Source of the DNA: ChocPot-Mid sp043804925
GTDB taxonomy: Bacteria > Bacteroidota > Ignavibacteria > Kapaibacteriales > UBA2268
Direction: 5' to 3'
Length of the DNA: 64,000 nucleotides
Assembly (NCBI GenBank): GCA_043804925.1
Contig: JAZDIP010000037.1
Location: 1 to 64,000 of the forward strand
Of this stretch, positions 45,464-53,885 are shown piece after piece (position 1 is the stretch's first letter; the number at the start of each line of letters is the position of its first letter). A program made the translations under genes and the position numbers. The notes beneath the pieces are model-generated. The model was given only the letters and a program-made list of their open reading frames with translations. It ran no database searches and was not told the DNA's origin.

Positions 45464-46258
45464 TTATTTATTCATATTTTTAGTTTGATTCCACCATTGA
45501 ATTAATTCATCATTCAACTGCTTGTTTATTTTTGGACAATCATATAAAAAGTCAGAATAAATAATAGCTTTTTTCTCTTTGTATAATTGAATAAAAATAG
45601 CAGCATAGCCACCCATTTCTGCAAAATCTTCAAATGGTATATACGAAGAATATATGCTGACTAAGCACTTACAACGTGTTTGTGAATTGAGAATTGAAAT
45701 CAAAGTATCAATGTCTGATGTTTTTACCCAGTTATTTGGAAATTCATCATTAAACGTAACAAAATCATATTTTTCATATCCGTTATACATACATAATTCT
45801 TCAGTTAATAATGTAATTGGTATAAACATTGATGGAGATGGCAATATATTATTACCTTCTTTAATTATTTCATTATAAAATGAATCAATAAAATCGGAAT
45901 CATCAATAGAAAAGCACCATTCATCATTCACCTTTATTTTCTCATCAAGAATTTTAAAATTTATTATAGAATCATCCAACAGCTTTAAAGTTAGCCAATA
46001 TTCAGGAATGAAGTCACAAAGACCTTTTGGCTGTGCGGTATTGAATTTATTAATTATAGCTTTTTTTTGATATTTATTAAGAAAAAAGCCAATGCCATTT
46101 AAATCATATTGTTTGTATTCATCTAAAATTATGTTTATTGATTTCACAGAATCAATATTGAAGTCCATTCGTTCGTGAATTGGATTGAAAGTCTGGCAAA
46201 CCGAAATCGAATTTGTAATCAAAATTAAAATTAATATCTTATCTAAACTAATATTCAT
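45464..46258 (-). CDS. Exported protein, function unknown
   Basis: 264 residues with a signal peptide (about 1-23, ending SVCQT). The mature part mixes helices and strands (SVKSINIILDEYKQYDLNG, KTSDIDTLISILNS, IFIQLYKEKKAI). I recognise no family. It lies 45 nt downstream of metG on the same strand, and its ATG is formed by the last unit of a heptamer array that starts right after the metG stop codon. Confidence 0.65.
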   Translation of the reverse strand: MNISLDKILILILITNSISVCQTFNPIHERMDFNIDSVKSINIILDEYKQYDLNGIGFFLNKYQKKAIINKFNTAQPKGLCDFIPEYWLTLKLLDDSIINFKILDEKIKVNDEWCFSIDDSDFIDSFYNEIIKEGNNILPSPSMFIPITLLTEELCMYNGYEKYDFVTFNDEFPNNWVKTSDIDTLISILNSQTRCKCLVSIYSSYIPFEDFAEMGGYAAIFIQLYKEKKAIIYSDFLYDCPKINKQLNDELIQWWNQTKNMNK

Positions 46259-46303
46259 TCTACATTCTACATTTTACATTCTACATTTTACATTTTACAA
46301 TAG
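46256..46303 (-). repeat. Heptamer array joining metG to the next gene
   Basis: On the minus strand six to seven units (GTAAAAT and GTAGAAT types) start directly after the metG TAA stop and end in the ATG of the gene at 46258. Confidence 0.85.
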
Positions 46304-48481
46304 TTATCTCACTTCCGCCCCTGCCCCAACATCCTCATTCTCCGGTGTTAAAAAACAAAGCTTGCCGTCTTTTGATGCGGCTAACATCATGCCGTGGGAT
46401 TCCAAACCCATGAGCTTTGCAGGTTGCAGATTTGCTACAACGACAACAATTTTTCCAATTAAATATTCCGGCTCGTAGTACTCGGCGATACCTGCTAAAA
46501 TCTGACGTTTTTCGTCTCCCAAATCAACAATGAGTTTGATTAATTTTTTTGATTTCTTCACCTTTTCGGCTTCGATAATTTTTGCAGTTCTAAGCTTGAT
46601 TTTAGCAAAATCATCAATCGTAATCAACTGTTGTTCTCCTTTTTGTTCTTCTACGTCACCTAATTTTCCGGTTTGCTCTTCAACTACTTTGTCTTCCACC
46701 CTGACAAAAAGAAGTTCGGGAAGTATTGTTTGATGCCCTTCGGGTAACAATGGGAGTGCAGATTCATTCCATGTATTTTTACCGGACATTCCACCGGTGG
46801 CGATTCCTGTATTTTGTTCCATATCAAGCATATTGTTGATTTTTTTACATGAGTAAGGTAAAATAGGAGAAAATAATATTGCGAGTGAGCGAACCAATTG
46901 TGTGCATACATAAAGCGTTTTAGCACATTTTTCAGGTTGGTTTTTTCCGGATTTCCACGGTTCCTCATCGTTAAAGTATTTGTTTGCCGCCCTTGCGATG
47001 TTCATTGTTTCGGTTAATGCATCTCTAAAACGGAATACTTCATAATTTTTATTTATTTTTTTAATGCCATCATATAAGGCAGATAAAATTGTGTAATCGT
47101 TCTCTTCTAAAAGGTCTTTGTTCAATATTATGTCTTTGTCTATGTCAAATGAAACCCATTGATTTTTTAATTCTATGTATTTATCGGGTAGTTGTGGTAC
47201 TTGCCCTTTGAAGTTTTTATGCAAAAACTGAAGAGTTCTGTTTACAAAGTTACCGAAGATGGCAGAAAGTTCATTGTTATTCCTTGCCTGAAAATCCTTC
47301 CATGTGAAGTCTGCATCCTTAGTTTCAGGTAAATTCATTGCCAATGTGTATCGCAATGTATCCATGTAATTAACTTCAGGAAAATCTTCGATGAAATCTT
47401 TTAAGTCTATACTCCAGTTTCGTGACTTTGAAATTTTTCTCCCCTCAAGGTTTAAAAATTCGTTTGCAGGAACGTTGTCGGGGAGTATATATCCTTCGAC
47501 AAGCTCAGGATGACAATTATTTTTAGCATGGAGCATAGCGGGAAAAATCAAAGTATGGAAAACGATATTATCTTTTCCGATAAAAGCGATATATCTCGTT
47601 GCTTCATCTTTCCACCATTTTTTCCATTCATCGGGAGAAGCATTCAACTTTTTGAAATGTTCTTTTGTTGATGAGATATATCCCAGTACGGCTTCGAACC
47701 AGACATACAGGGCTTTGCCATCGGCTTTATCTTTTAGTATTCCCGGAATATCGCTGATTTTAACACCCCAGTCTAAATCTCTTGTTATGGCTCTTTCGTT
47801 CAATCCCTGCTTTAACCAGCTACGGGTTTGCTGTAAAACATTGTCTTTCCAGTTATGGCTGTGGCTTTCGATATATTCTTCGAGAAATTTTTGAAATTTA
47901 TCGAAACGCATATACCAATGTGTGGTTTTATTAACAACCGGTTTTTCACCGCTAACCAAACTTATGGGATTTTTCAATTCAAGCTGGTCGTAGTATGCAC
48001 CGCAACTATCGCACTGGTCACCGCGGGCTTTGTCACTTCCACAATTAGGGCAAATTCCCTCGACATACCTGTCCGGTAAAAACATTTTTGCTTTTTCGTC
48101 ATAGAATTGTTCTTCTTCTTTTTCAGAGAGCAAATCATTTTCCAAGAAGTCTTTGAAAAATTCCTTAGCTGTTTCGTGATGCTCCGGTATGGAAGTACGC
48201 GAATAATTATCGAAAGTCATTCCGAATTTATCAAATGCCTCTTTATTAACGTTGTGGTATTTATCTATAATATCCTGTGGCTTTACTTTTTCCTTATCGG
48301 CTGCAATTGTAATTGCAACACCATGTTCATCAGAACCGCAGATATACAATACATATTCACCTTTAAGACGAAGGTAACGTGCATAAATATCAGCAGGCAG
48401 ATAAGCACCCGCCAAATGTCCCAAATGAATATATCCGTTAGCGTATGGCAATGCAGATGTAATCAGAGTACGTTTTTTCAT
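46304..48481 (-). CDS. metG: Methionyl-tRNA synthetase
   Basis: 725 residues. The HIGH motif is YIHLGHLAG (about 17-25). Two zinc knuckles follow (CPNCGSDKARGDQCDSC), then the KMSKS-type loop GRKISKSRNW, the anticodon-binding helical domain, and a C-terminal EMAP-II/tRNA-binding domain (about 620-725). It charges tRNA-Met with methionine in the cytoplasm. Unusual feature: a dispersed palindrome (47491-47515) is read in frame as CHPELVEG between HAKN and ILPDNVPANEF, close to the KMSKS loop. Confidence 0.96.
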   Translation of the reverse strand: MKKRTLITSALPYANGYIHLGHLAGAYLPADIYARYLRLKGEYVLYICGSDEHGVAITIAADKEKVKPQDIIDKYHNVNKEAFDKFGMTFDNYSRTSIPEHHETAKEFFKDFLENDLLSEKEEEQFYDEKAKMFLPDRYVEGICPNCGSDKARGDQCDSCGAYYDQLELKNPISLVSGEKPVVNKTTHWYMRFDKFQKFLEEYIESHSHNWKDNVLQQTRSWLKQGLNERAITRDLDWGVKISDIPGILKDKADGKALYVWFEAVLGYISSTKEHFKKLNASPDEWKKWWKDEATRYIAFIGKDNIVFHTLIFPAMLHAKNNCHPELVEGYILPDNVPANEFLNLEGRKISKSRNWSIDLKDFIEDFPEVNYMDTLRYTLAMNLPETKDADFTWKDFQARNNNELSAIFGNFVNRTLQFLHKNFKGQVPQLPDKYIELKNQWVSFDIDKDIILNKDLLEENDYTILSALYDGIKKINKNYEVFRFRDALTETMNIARAANKYFNDEEPWKSGKNQPEKCAKTLYVCTQLVRSLAILFSPILPYSCKKINNMLDMEQNTGIATGGMSGKNTWNESALPLLPEGHQTILPELLFVRVEDKVVEEQTGKLGDVEEQKGEQQLITIDDFAKIKLRTAKIIEAEKVKKSKKLIKLIVDLGDEKRQILAGIAEYYEPEYLIGKIVVVVANLQPAKLMGLESHGMMLAASKDGKLCFLTPENEDVGAGAEVR
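47491..47515 (-). repeat. Dispersed palindromic repeat inside metG
   Basis: Same core (CTGAGCTTGTCGAAGGAT on the minus strand) as the copies at 11193 and 37107. It inserts about eight residues into an essential enzyme without breaking the frame. Confidence 0.9.
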
Positions 48482-48618
48482 TTCAATCCTATATAATAAA
48501 TAATCATGGTAAGGATTTTGAAAACCCTACCTTTAAAAAATGTAAATTACGATTATTTTTTGTTTTTTCGTTATTCGTATCCTTCCATGCATTCAATCCC
48601 AGCGGTATTGTTTAAGAT

Positions 48619-48666
48619 GTTGACTATTGACTATTGACTAAGAACACGTTTCGCTGTTTCGCTTTT
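48619..48666 (-). repeat. Heptamer array after a T9SS gene
   Basis: On the minus strand, units including GAAACAG, CGAAACG and AGTCAAT (twice) follow directly on the TAA stop of the gene at 48667. Confidence 0.75.
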
Positions 48667-50088
48667 TTACTTTATAAACTTAAAGCTGTTGTATTTTCCC
48701 TTGTGGTTCAAAACTATTAAATATACTCCCGGTGGTAATTGGGATGTATTGATATTGATATTATTTAAATTCCTGTTTATGCTTGTTAATTTGGATACAT
48801 TAATTCCCAGAATATTAAATAAGTCAATGTTGGTTACTTCCATATCTATATTTTTTATTGAAACATTTTCTCTTGATATGGATAAAACATATTCATTTTT
48901 ATTAACCTCTTTTTCTATACCTATAGCCAATAATTCCGAAATATCCACCTTCCATATTTTACCGATGCTGTCACGTTCAGCTAATACTATTGATTGTTTG
49001 TTTTCCCAATAAGCTATAGATAAAAATTTCTTTCCGGTCGGCGGGATTAACTGAATCCAATCAGAAAGGTCAGGTGTAGCATAAACAGAGCCATCCGTGA
49101 AATAGGTTATTAAATACCTGTCATCTACATTTGCAAATACATTGAATGAATAATTAAAAGCTCCCGGCAATGTTATTGTCGAAGAACTTGTATTTTCATC
49201 AATCACATATAATTTACCTCCAACATCTGCACCTGCTAACAATTTATTTTGAAAAACGCACATTCTCCATAAAACATAAAGATTCACATTGGGAACTACA
49301 GTCCAAGTTTGACCATTATCAGAACTTTTTTTCAAATCAGAAGGAGTATCAGCATTTGCATTGAATTCATAAATATTGTTGTTATAGGTTATCACATCCA
49401 TTGCTCTGAATGTACTAATTACGTCGGGCTTTTTACCTGAAATTAATTCCCATGAATATCCGTAATTGGATGACTGCCAGATTTCCCCAAAACAAGCAAG
49501 AGTGCTGTCATTAGCATTGCCGCATTGGTTATTACCATTTTTTGAATATTGTACGGGGTCGTATGAACCTGTCCCCATATAAAGTCTGTTGCTAATTGTA
49601 TCGAAGCATAATCCCCATGAATGTACAACGTTCGGTAAAATGGGTTTATTATTATCGTTATACCTCATTTTAACAAATCCATTCTCTGGATTATATTTAT
49701 AGAAATTTCCTCCATCCCAGCCGTCACCACGTGAAGGGTCGCTCCCCATGCTATAAAGCGTATCCTTATTCCAGAGCAAACAATGTACTCCCTGCTCGTC
49801 AAATTGCCCGAGAGAAACCAAAGAATCACCTGTCCATTTTGCTAATAATCCTCCATCGGATTCTGCAGGTCGTGCTGTTGCAAAACCGAAATAGAGTTCG
49901 TCGTTATGAGGAGCAATTACCCATGCCCCGAACCATTGTGGATTAGGAGTATATCCCGTTGCTGCTTTGTACCAATCAGCATAATTGAAGCCGGGCAATA
50001 CTTCAATTAGCTGAAATTGTGCTTCAATATTGGAACAATTCAAAATGAGTACGATATGGAACACGAATATAGATAATGTCTTTTTCAT
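48667..50088 (-). CDS. T9SS-secreted beta-propeller-like protein
   Basis: 473 residues with a signal peptide (1-23). Tryptophan-rich repeats resemble sialidase or exo-alpha beta-propellers (WQSSNYGYSWELIS, KKSSDNGQTWTVV). A short T9SS sorting domain closes it (IDLFNILGINVSK, LPPGVYLIVLN). No catalytic motif recognised. Likely a surface or secreted protein. A 10-bp palindrome TGTCCGGACA lies upstream at 50146. Confidence 0.78.
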   Translation of the reverse strand: MKKTLSIFVFHIVLILNCSNIEAQFQLIEVLPGFNYADWYKAATGYTPNPQWFGAWVIAPHNDELYFGFATARPAESDGGLLAKWTGDSLVSLGQFDEQGVHCLLWNKDTLYSMGSDPSRGDGWDGGNFYKYNPENGFVKMRYNDNNKPILPNVVHSWGLCFDTISNRLYMGTGSYDPVQYSKNGNNQCGNANDSTLACFGEIWQSSNYGYSWELISGKKPDVISTFRAMDVITYNNNIYEFNANADTPSDLKKSSDNGQTWTVVPNVNLYVLWRMCVFQNKLLAGADVGGKLYVIDENTSSSTITLPGAFNYSFNVFANVDDRYLITYFTDGSVYATPDLSDWIQLIPPTGKKFLSIAYWENKQSIVLAERDSIGKIWKVDISELLAIGIEKEVNKNEYVLSISRENVSIKNIDMEVTNIDLFNILGINVSKLTSINRNLNNININTSQLPPGVYLIVLNHKGKYNSFKFIK

Positions 50089-50145
50089 TCTATACCTTTC
50101 CTTTGATTTTTTAAAAAATTATGCCATTTATCATCAAACTTTGCC

Positions 50146-50155
50146 TGTCCGGACA
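50146..50155. promoter_or_regulatory. Candidate operator palindrome
   Basis: TGTCCGGACA is a perfect 10-bp palindrome 58 nt upstream of the gene at 50088. It is GC-rich in an AT-rich gap. A single site; function not shown. Confidence 0.25.
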
Positions 50156-50269
50156 AAAGTCAAATTACTAAAATTTTCAGTACTAACGTGTTTAAACTCA
50201 TGGCAATTAATTACCCAGACTATATCCTGTTCCTTTTTACATTCTCCTTTTTCTTTCTTGATTCATTTT

Positions 50270-52084
50270 TTATGGAAAAATCGGAATTTTATAAATCCTG
50301 CCCTGCAAGAAATATCTGCCATCATCCATAGAAGCTCTCATGGACATTTGAAGCTTTAAGAACTTTCTTTTTTTTGCATCAATAGGTGGTACTTGAATAT
50401 CCAACCTAAAATAATGATGAGCAGAAGGTTCACTTTTATAAATCTGCTCAGAATAAACTCCAAGTGTCCAAAAATCAGCATCATCATCCACAAAGCCGGC
50501 AATTACTGAGTACATCGCATCAGGGTATAAATTCACATCTTTACCCCACTTAGCTTCAATATGCAATGTTTTGCCATAATTAGCCGCATTAGGAACAATA
50601 AAATCTTTTTCATCAATATCAGGTGGGAGTTCGCCTTTATTTGAAATTATTCTCATTTCAAACCCGGCTTCCTGAGATGTGGCATAAACACCGCCGATAC
50701 TAAATTTCGCAACTACTTTGTCCTCCTTGAAAAAGACAGCTTCTTCAATTGTGAATTTATCATCAATAACAGGTGCATGGTATCTGCTGGTACCATTTAT
50801 AAAAATATCAACAACAGCACCGTTAATAGGTAATTTTTGTGGGTACTCTTCATCATCCGGCTTATGATAAACATTACCTGAAATAATACCTTTATCAGCA
50901 TCAATATCTGTTAGTTCAACAGCTATTTCAGGAATATATCTTTTTACAATTTCTGTTGCGGAAGAAATAAGTGTTGGAACCAACAATGAAGCAGCAGATT
51001 GGGCACATTCAATATCTACATAATATTTGTCATCCCTATAAGCACTACCAATTTTTGCAAAATAGTACAGGTCTTTACACATCTTAATATCTACACCATT
51101 GATATTACTCATAAAAGTAAAAGTTTTTTCATTATAAGCCAAGCCATCCGTAGTTGGGCTTTTATATGGATTTTCCGGTCTTACTTTAGGAAGATTAACT
51201 TTCCCAAAGACCAATCTGCTGTTTCCATAAATTGTTTGACTTGTAAAAAAGTTCGAGTTAGTGAAAGTAGCCATTTTATCAAACATTTCCCTTAATGTAG
51301 CTGATTTATGAATACTTTCAACAGTTGCCTGGTCGGTAAATTTATTAACACTAGCAACATCTCGAACAGCACATTCCATAACATCGGGGTCTCCCCAAAA
51401 ATAATCCCAACTTCCGAGATACGGAGGGTGCCCGTCATCCCGGACATGGCATGGTATTCCCATATCGGCAAACAGATGAAGTACTTCCCCTAATGCCCGC
51501 CAATAATGTCCCCAAAGTTTATCACGAAAATCTTTATCAGATTCAATCAAAGCTCTTCTTAGATATTCTTTACCATCTGCAAATGAAAATTCTTGGGTAA
51601 GCCAATCAGGTGCTGCAAAAGGTACATCAAATTTTTGATTATCCTCTAAAGCCCAGCTTACTGCATCAATACTGGGATTGAAATATCCCTGAATGTTTTT
51701 AAAATCTGAAAGACAATACTTATTACTACCGGGATTCTTACCGGTTGGGTCGTAAAAATGTCTTAATGCCTGCCATGCTTCCGGTTCGTCGCAGGAAAAT
51801 CCTCCGTGAATTATCCACTCTCTCGATGTCATGTATCTTTCATCGTATGATGGATTATCAAGTCCTGCTTCGGTAACCTTTGTTGAACGATAAGTTGTTT
51901 TTGATAATTCAAATTCATAACCTTTAAATTTATTAAAAGTATTAGTTATGGACAAGAATTTGTCAATAATTGCAGAATTAATATCCATATGCATGTCACT
52001 ATTCCACCATGCTTTCAAGGAAATTACGACAAGGAAATAGGTTATAAACCCCAAACCGATAAGAATATATTTCATTTTTTTCAT
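50270..52084 (-). CDS. Zinc-dependent phospholipase C-like exported protein
   Basis: 604 residues with one N-terminal membrane segment or signal (about 5-25). Histidines and acidic residues are placed as in zinc phospholipase C / S1-P1 nuclease folds: MDINSAIIDKF, REWIIHGGFSCDEP, RHFYDP and especially EVLHLFADMGIPCHVRDDGHP. A beta-rich C-terminal region of about 250 residues may bind substrate or surface. Last of three closely spaced minus-strand genes (gaps of 21 and 10 nt). Substrate unknown. Confidence 0.62.
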   Translation of the reverse strand: MKKMKYILIGLGFITYFLVVISLKAWWNSDMHMDINSAIIDKFLSITNTFNKFKGYEFELSKTTYRSTKVTEAGLDNPSYDERYMTSREWIIHGGFSCDEPEAWQALRHFYDPTGKNPGSNKYCLSDFKNIQGYFNPSIDAVSWALEDNQKFDVPFAAPDWLTQEFSFADGKEYLRRALIESDKDFRDKLWGHYWRALGEVLHLFADMGIPCHVRDDGHPPYLGSWDYFWGDPDVMECAVRDVASVNKFTDQATVESIHKSATLREMFDKMATFTNSNFFTSQTIYGNSRLVFGKVNLPKVRPENPYKSPTTDGLAYNEKTFTFMSNINGVDIKMCKDLYYFAKIGSAYRDDKYYVDIECAQSAASLLVPTLISSATEIVKRYIPEIAVELTDIDADKGIISGNVYHKPDDEEYPQKLPINGAVVDIFINGTSRYHAPVIDDKFTIEEAVFFKEDKVVAKFSIGGVYATSQEAGFEMRIISNKGELPPDIDEKDFIVPNAANYGKTLHIEAKWGKDVNLYPDAMYSVIAGFVDDDADFWTLGVYSEQIYKSEPSAHHYFRLDIQVPPIDAKKRKFLKLQMSMRASMDDGRYFLQGRIYKIPIFP

Positions 52085-52094
52085 AATTTCCCTC

Positions 52095-52508
52095 CTAAAA
52101 TCTCATTAATTTAAAAGAACCATCTTCCTGCAGAGCAAGATCTACAGTATAAGTAGTCCCTTGAAACGGGAATCCAAATTCAGCGTATATTTCGCTAACA
52201 CCTACGATTGTTCTATTTTTGAAATCATTTGCAAAGCTCTTCATTCTATCGCTATCCAGTTCTGTAAGTATGTCAGGATAAGTTGATTTTGCATCCTCAG
52301 TAAGCAGCATTTGTACATTCTTTGGGTCTCCGCTTGCAAATGCTTCTTCAATTTTATTTGCAGCCTCGTTAATCTTTTTCATATCCACCTTAATTCCATT
52401 TAAAGATGTTAAGGAGACAGAATCACCGGAATCACATGATATAAATTGAAAGAAGTGGAATCCTCCGGCAATGAATAAGCCAAGTAAAAAAGGTTTTAAG
52501 TATTTCAT
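52095..52508 (-). CDS. Small lipoprotein, function unknown
   Basis: 137 residues. The N-terminal hydrophobic segment ends in FISC, a plausible lipobox. The mature part contains MKKINEAANKIEEAFASGDPKNVQMLL and resembles a small NTF2-like fold, but I cannot assign it firmly. It lies 10 nt before the phospholipase-like gene, suggesting a shared operon. Confidence 0.65.
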   Translation of the reverse strand: MKYLKPFLLGLFIAGGFHFFQFISCDSGDSVSLTSLNGIKVDMKKINEAANKIEEAFASGDPKNVQMLLTEDAKSTYPDILTELDSDRMKSFANDFKNRTIVGVSEIYAEFGFPFQGTTYTVDLALQEDGSFKLMRF

Positions 52509-52529
52509 TGTTTACTCCAAAATTTATTA

Positions 52530-53486
52530 TTAAAATGTATAGCCAAGTGTAATTGATAAAACATTGTTTTTGATATCCAACTCCTCAACATCATGAACTG
52601 ATTTATCATGAAATGTTGATAAACCCATGACATATCTTATATCCAAAATCAGATATGATATACCTGTTAAATCATATTCAATTCCCCCACCAAATGCCAG
52701 TCCCGAGTCGAATTCTTTAATGTCATCATAGACATAAGTTTCATCGGGAGTAACCAGTCCCTTATTTGTATTGTAGGACAATTCAATCCCTGCATTAATA
52801 AAGGGATTTAACTTTCCTGATTCGAGTGTATATCTTATTAGAATCGGCACAGAAACATAATCAATTTTTGAAGTAGAGTCACCTTGTACATATCCTTTTT
52901 GGTTGTAAAGTATTTCTCCCTGAAGACCAAATCCCTTTCCAAATCTATAAACAAAAAAGCCACCTGCAGTAAGTCCCATACGGCTGTCTGCATTCGAAGG
53001 AACGTCGTTTCCATCAATCTTTGCAATATTGATGCCAGCTTTAATCCCAAACATATATGGAGAAAAAAGATGTGTTTGCCCTAAATATGTTCTATTTTCC
53101 TCCTTTGGCTTTGTAATGGGTACAGTCGGAGGAGGTTCGTTTTTAATCCGTTCTGGTTTTTTCTGTTCAACAGGTTTTTCCTTTATCGGAGCTTCTGAAT
53201 TTTTTGTTTGGGATTCTTCTGTACGGATAATTAACTTAATATTCGATTTTTCAGTCCATCCTTCTTTTTCCTGTGCTTCGATATAATACCAATCACCTTG
53301 TGTCTTCAAAATTTTTACCTGAATATTTTGTGAAAGTGAGCGAAGTTTTTTTGATTTTTTATCAGGTTTATCATAAACACTTGCCATCTTAACACCTACA
53401 ACTCCTTCATTAGAAGTTACCTGCGATTGTGCAGAAATTACTGCCGACAACAACAATAAAATTATAATAAAATTAAATTTGCCCAT
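52530..53486 (-). CDS. SH3 / outer-membrane beta-barrel protein
   Basis: 318 residues. Signal peptide (1-21), a bacterial SH3 domain (about 24-88; VVGVKMASVYDKPDKKSKKLRSL, GDWYYIEAQEKEGWTE), a proline/lysine linker (about 90-135), and a C-terminal beta-barrel of the OMP_b-brl_2 type (about 143-318; GIKAGINIAKIDG, ending SITLGYTF with the aromatic C terminus needed for BAM insertion). Possibly links cell wall and outer membrane. First gene of a three-gene run. Confidence 0.82.
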   Translation of the reverse strand: MGKFNFIIILLLLSAVISAQSQVTSNEGVVGVKMASVYDKPDKKSKKLRSLSQNIQVKILKTQGDWYYIEAQEKEGWTEKSNIKLIIRTEESQTKNSEAPIKEKPVEQKKPERIKNEPPPTVPITKPKEENRTYLGQTHLFSPYMFGIKAGINIAKIDGNDVPSNADSRMGLTAGGFFVYRFGKGFGLQGEILYNQKGYVQGDSTSKIDYVSVPILIRYTLESGKLNPFINAGIELSYNTNKGLVTPDETYVYDDIKEFDSGLAFGGGIEYDLTGISYLILDIRYVMGLSTFHDKSVHDVEELDIKNNVLSITLGYTF

Positions 53487-53885
53487 ATCTACCTCATATA
53501 ATTAACAAATTAATATTTAAATTAAGGAAATTTATATAGTCTGCAAAAAATATTCAAAAAATTGTATAATATTGTTGAAATATTAGGAAAATTAAGATAA
53601 TATTGTACGCTTTTTTATTAAAGCAAATTGCAAAAGAGATTTTAATTGAATAAGTTTAGCAGAAAAATTATTCCTTATTTTTTCCATTAAAAATAATTAT
53701 TAATTTTATACTTCATAGAAACAGTTCCTGAAATTCAAAATTAGGAATGTGGAGTTAGTAATTAGAAAATATTGTATTATAAAAATTGACAGAACGAATA
53801 AATTTGAAATTTAGCAGATAGTTGACAGACATAAGATAACAGCGTAAAGTTATTAAAATTAAGAATATGAATTTAGGAAACAGTG
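53487..53885. other. 399-nt intergenic region
   Basis: Very AT-rich spacer between divergent genes (53486 and lon). No gene or strong hairpin seen; it should contain both promoters. Confidence 0.55.
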
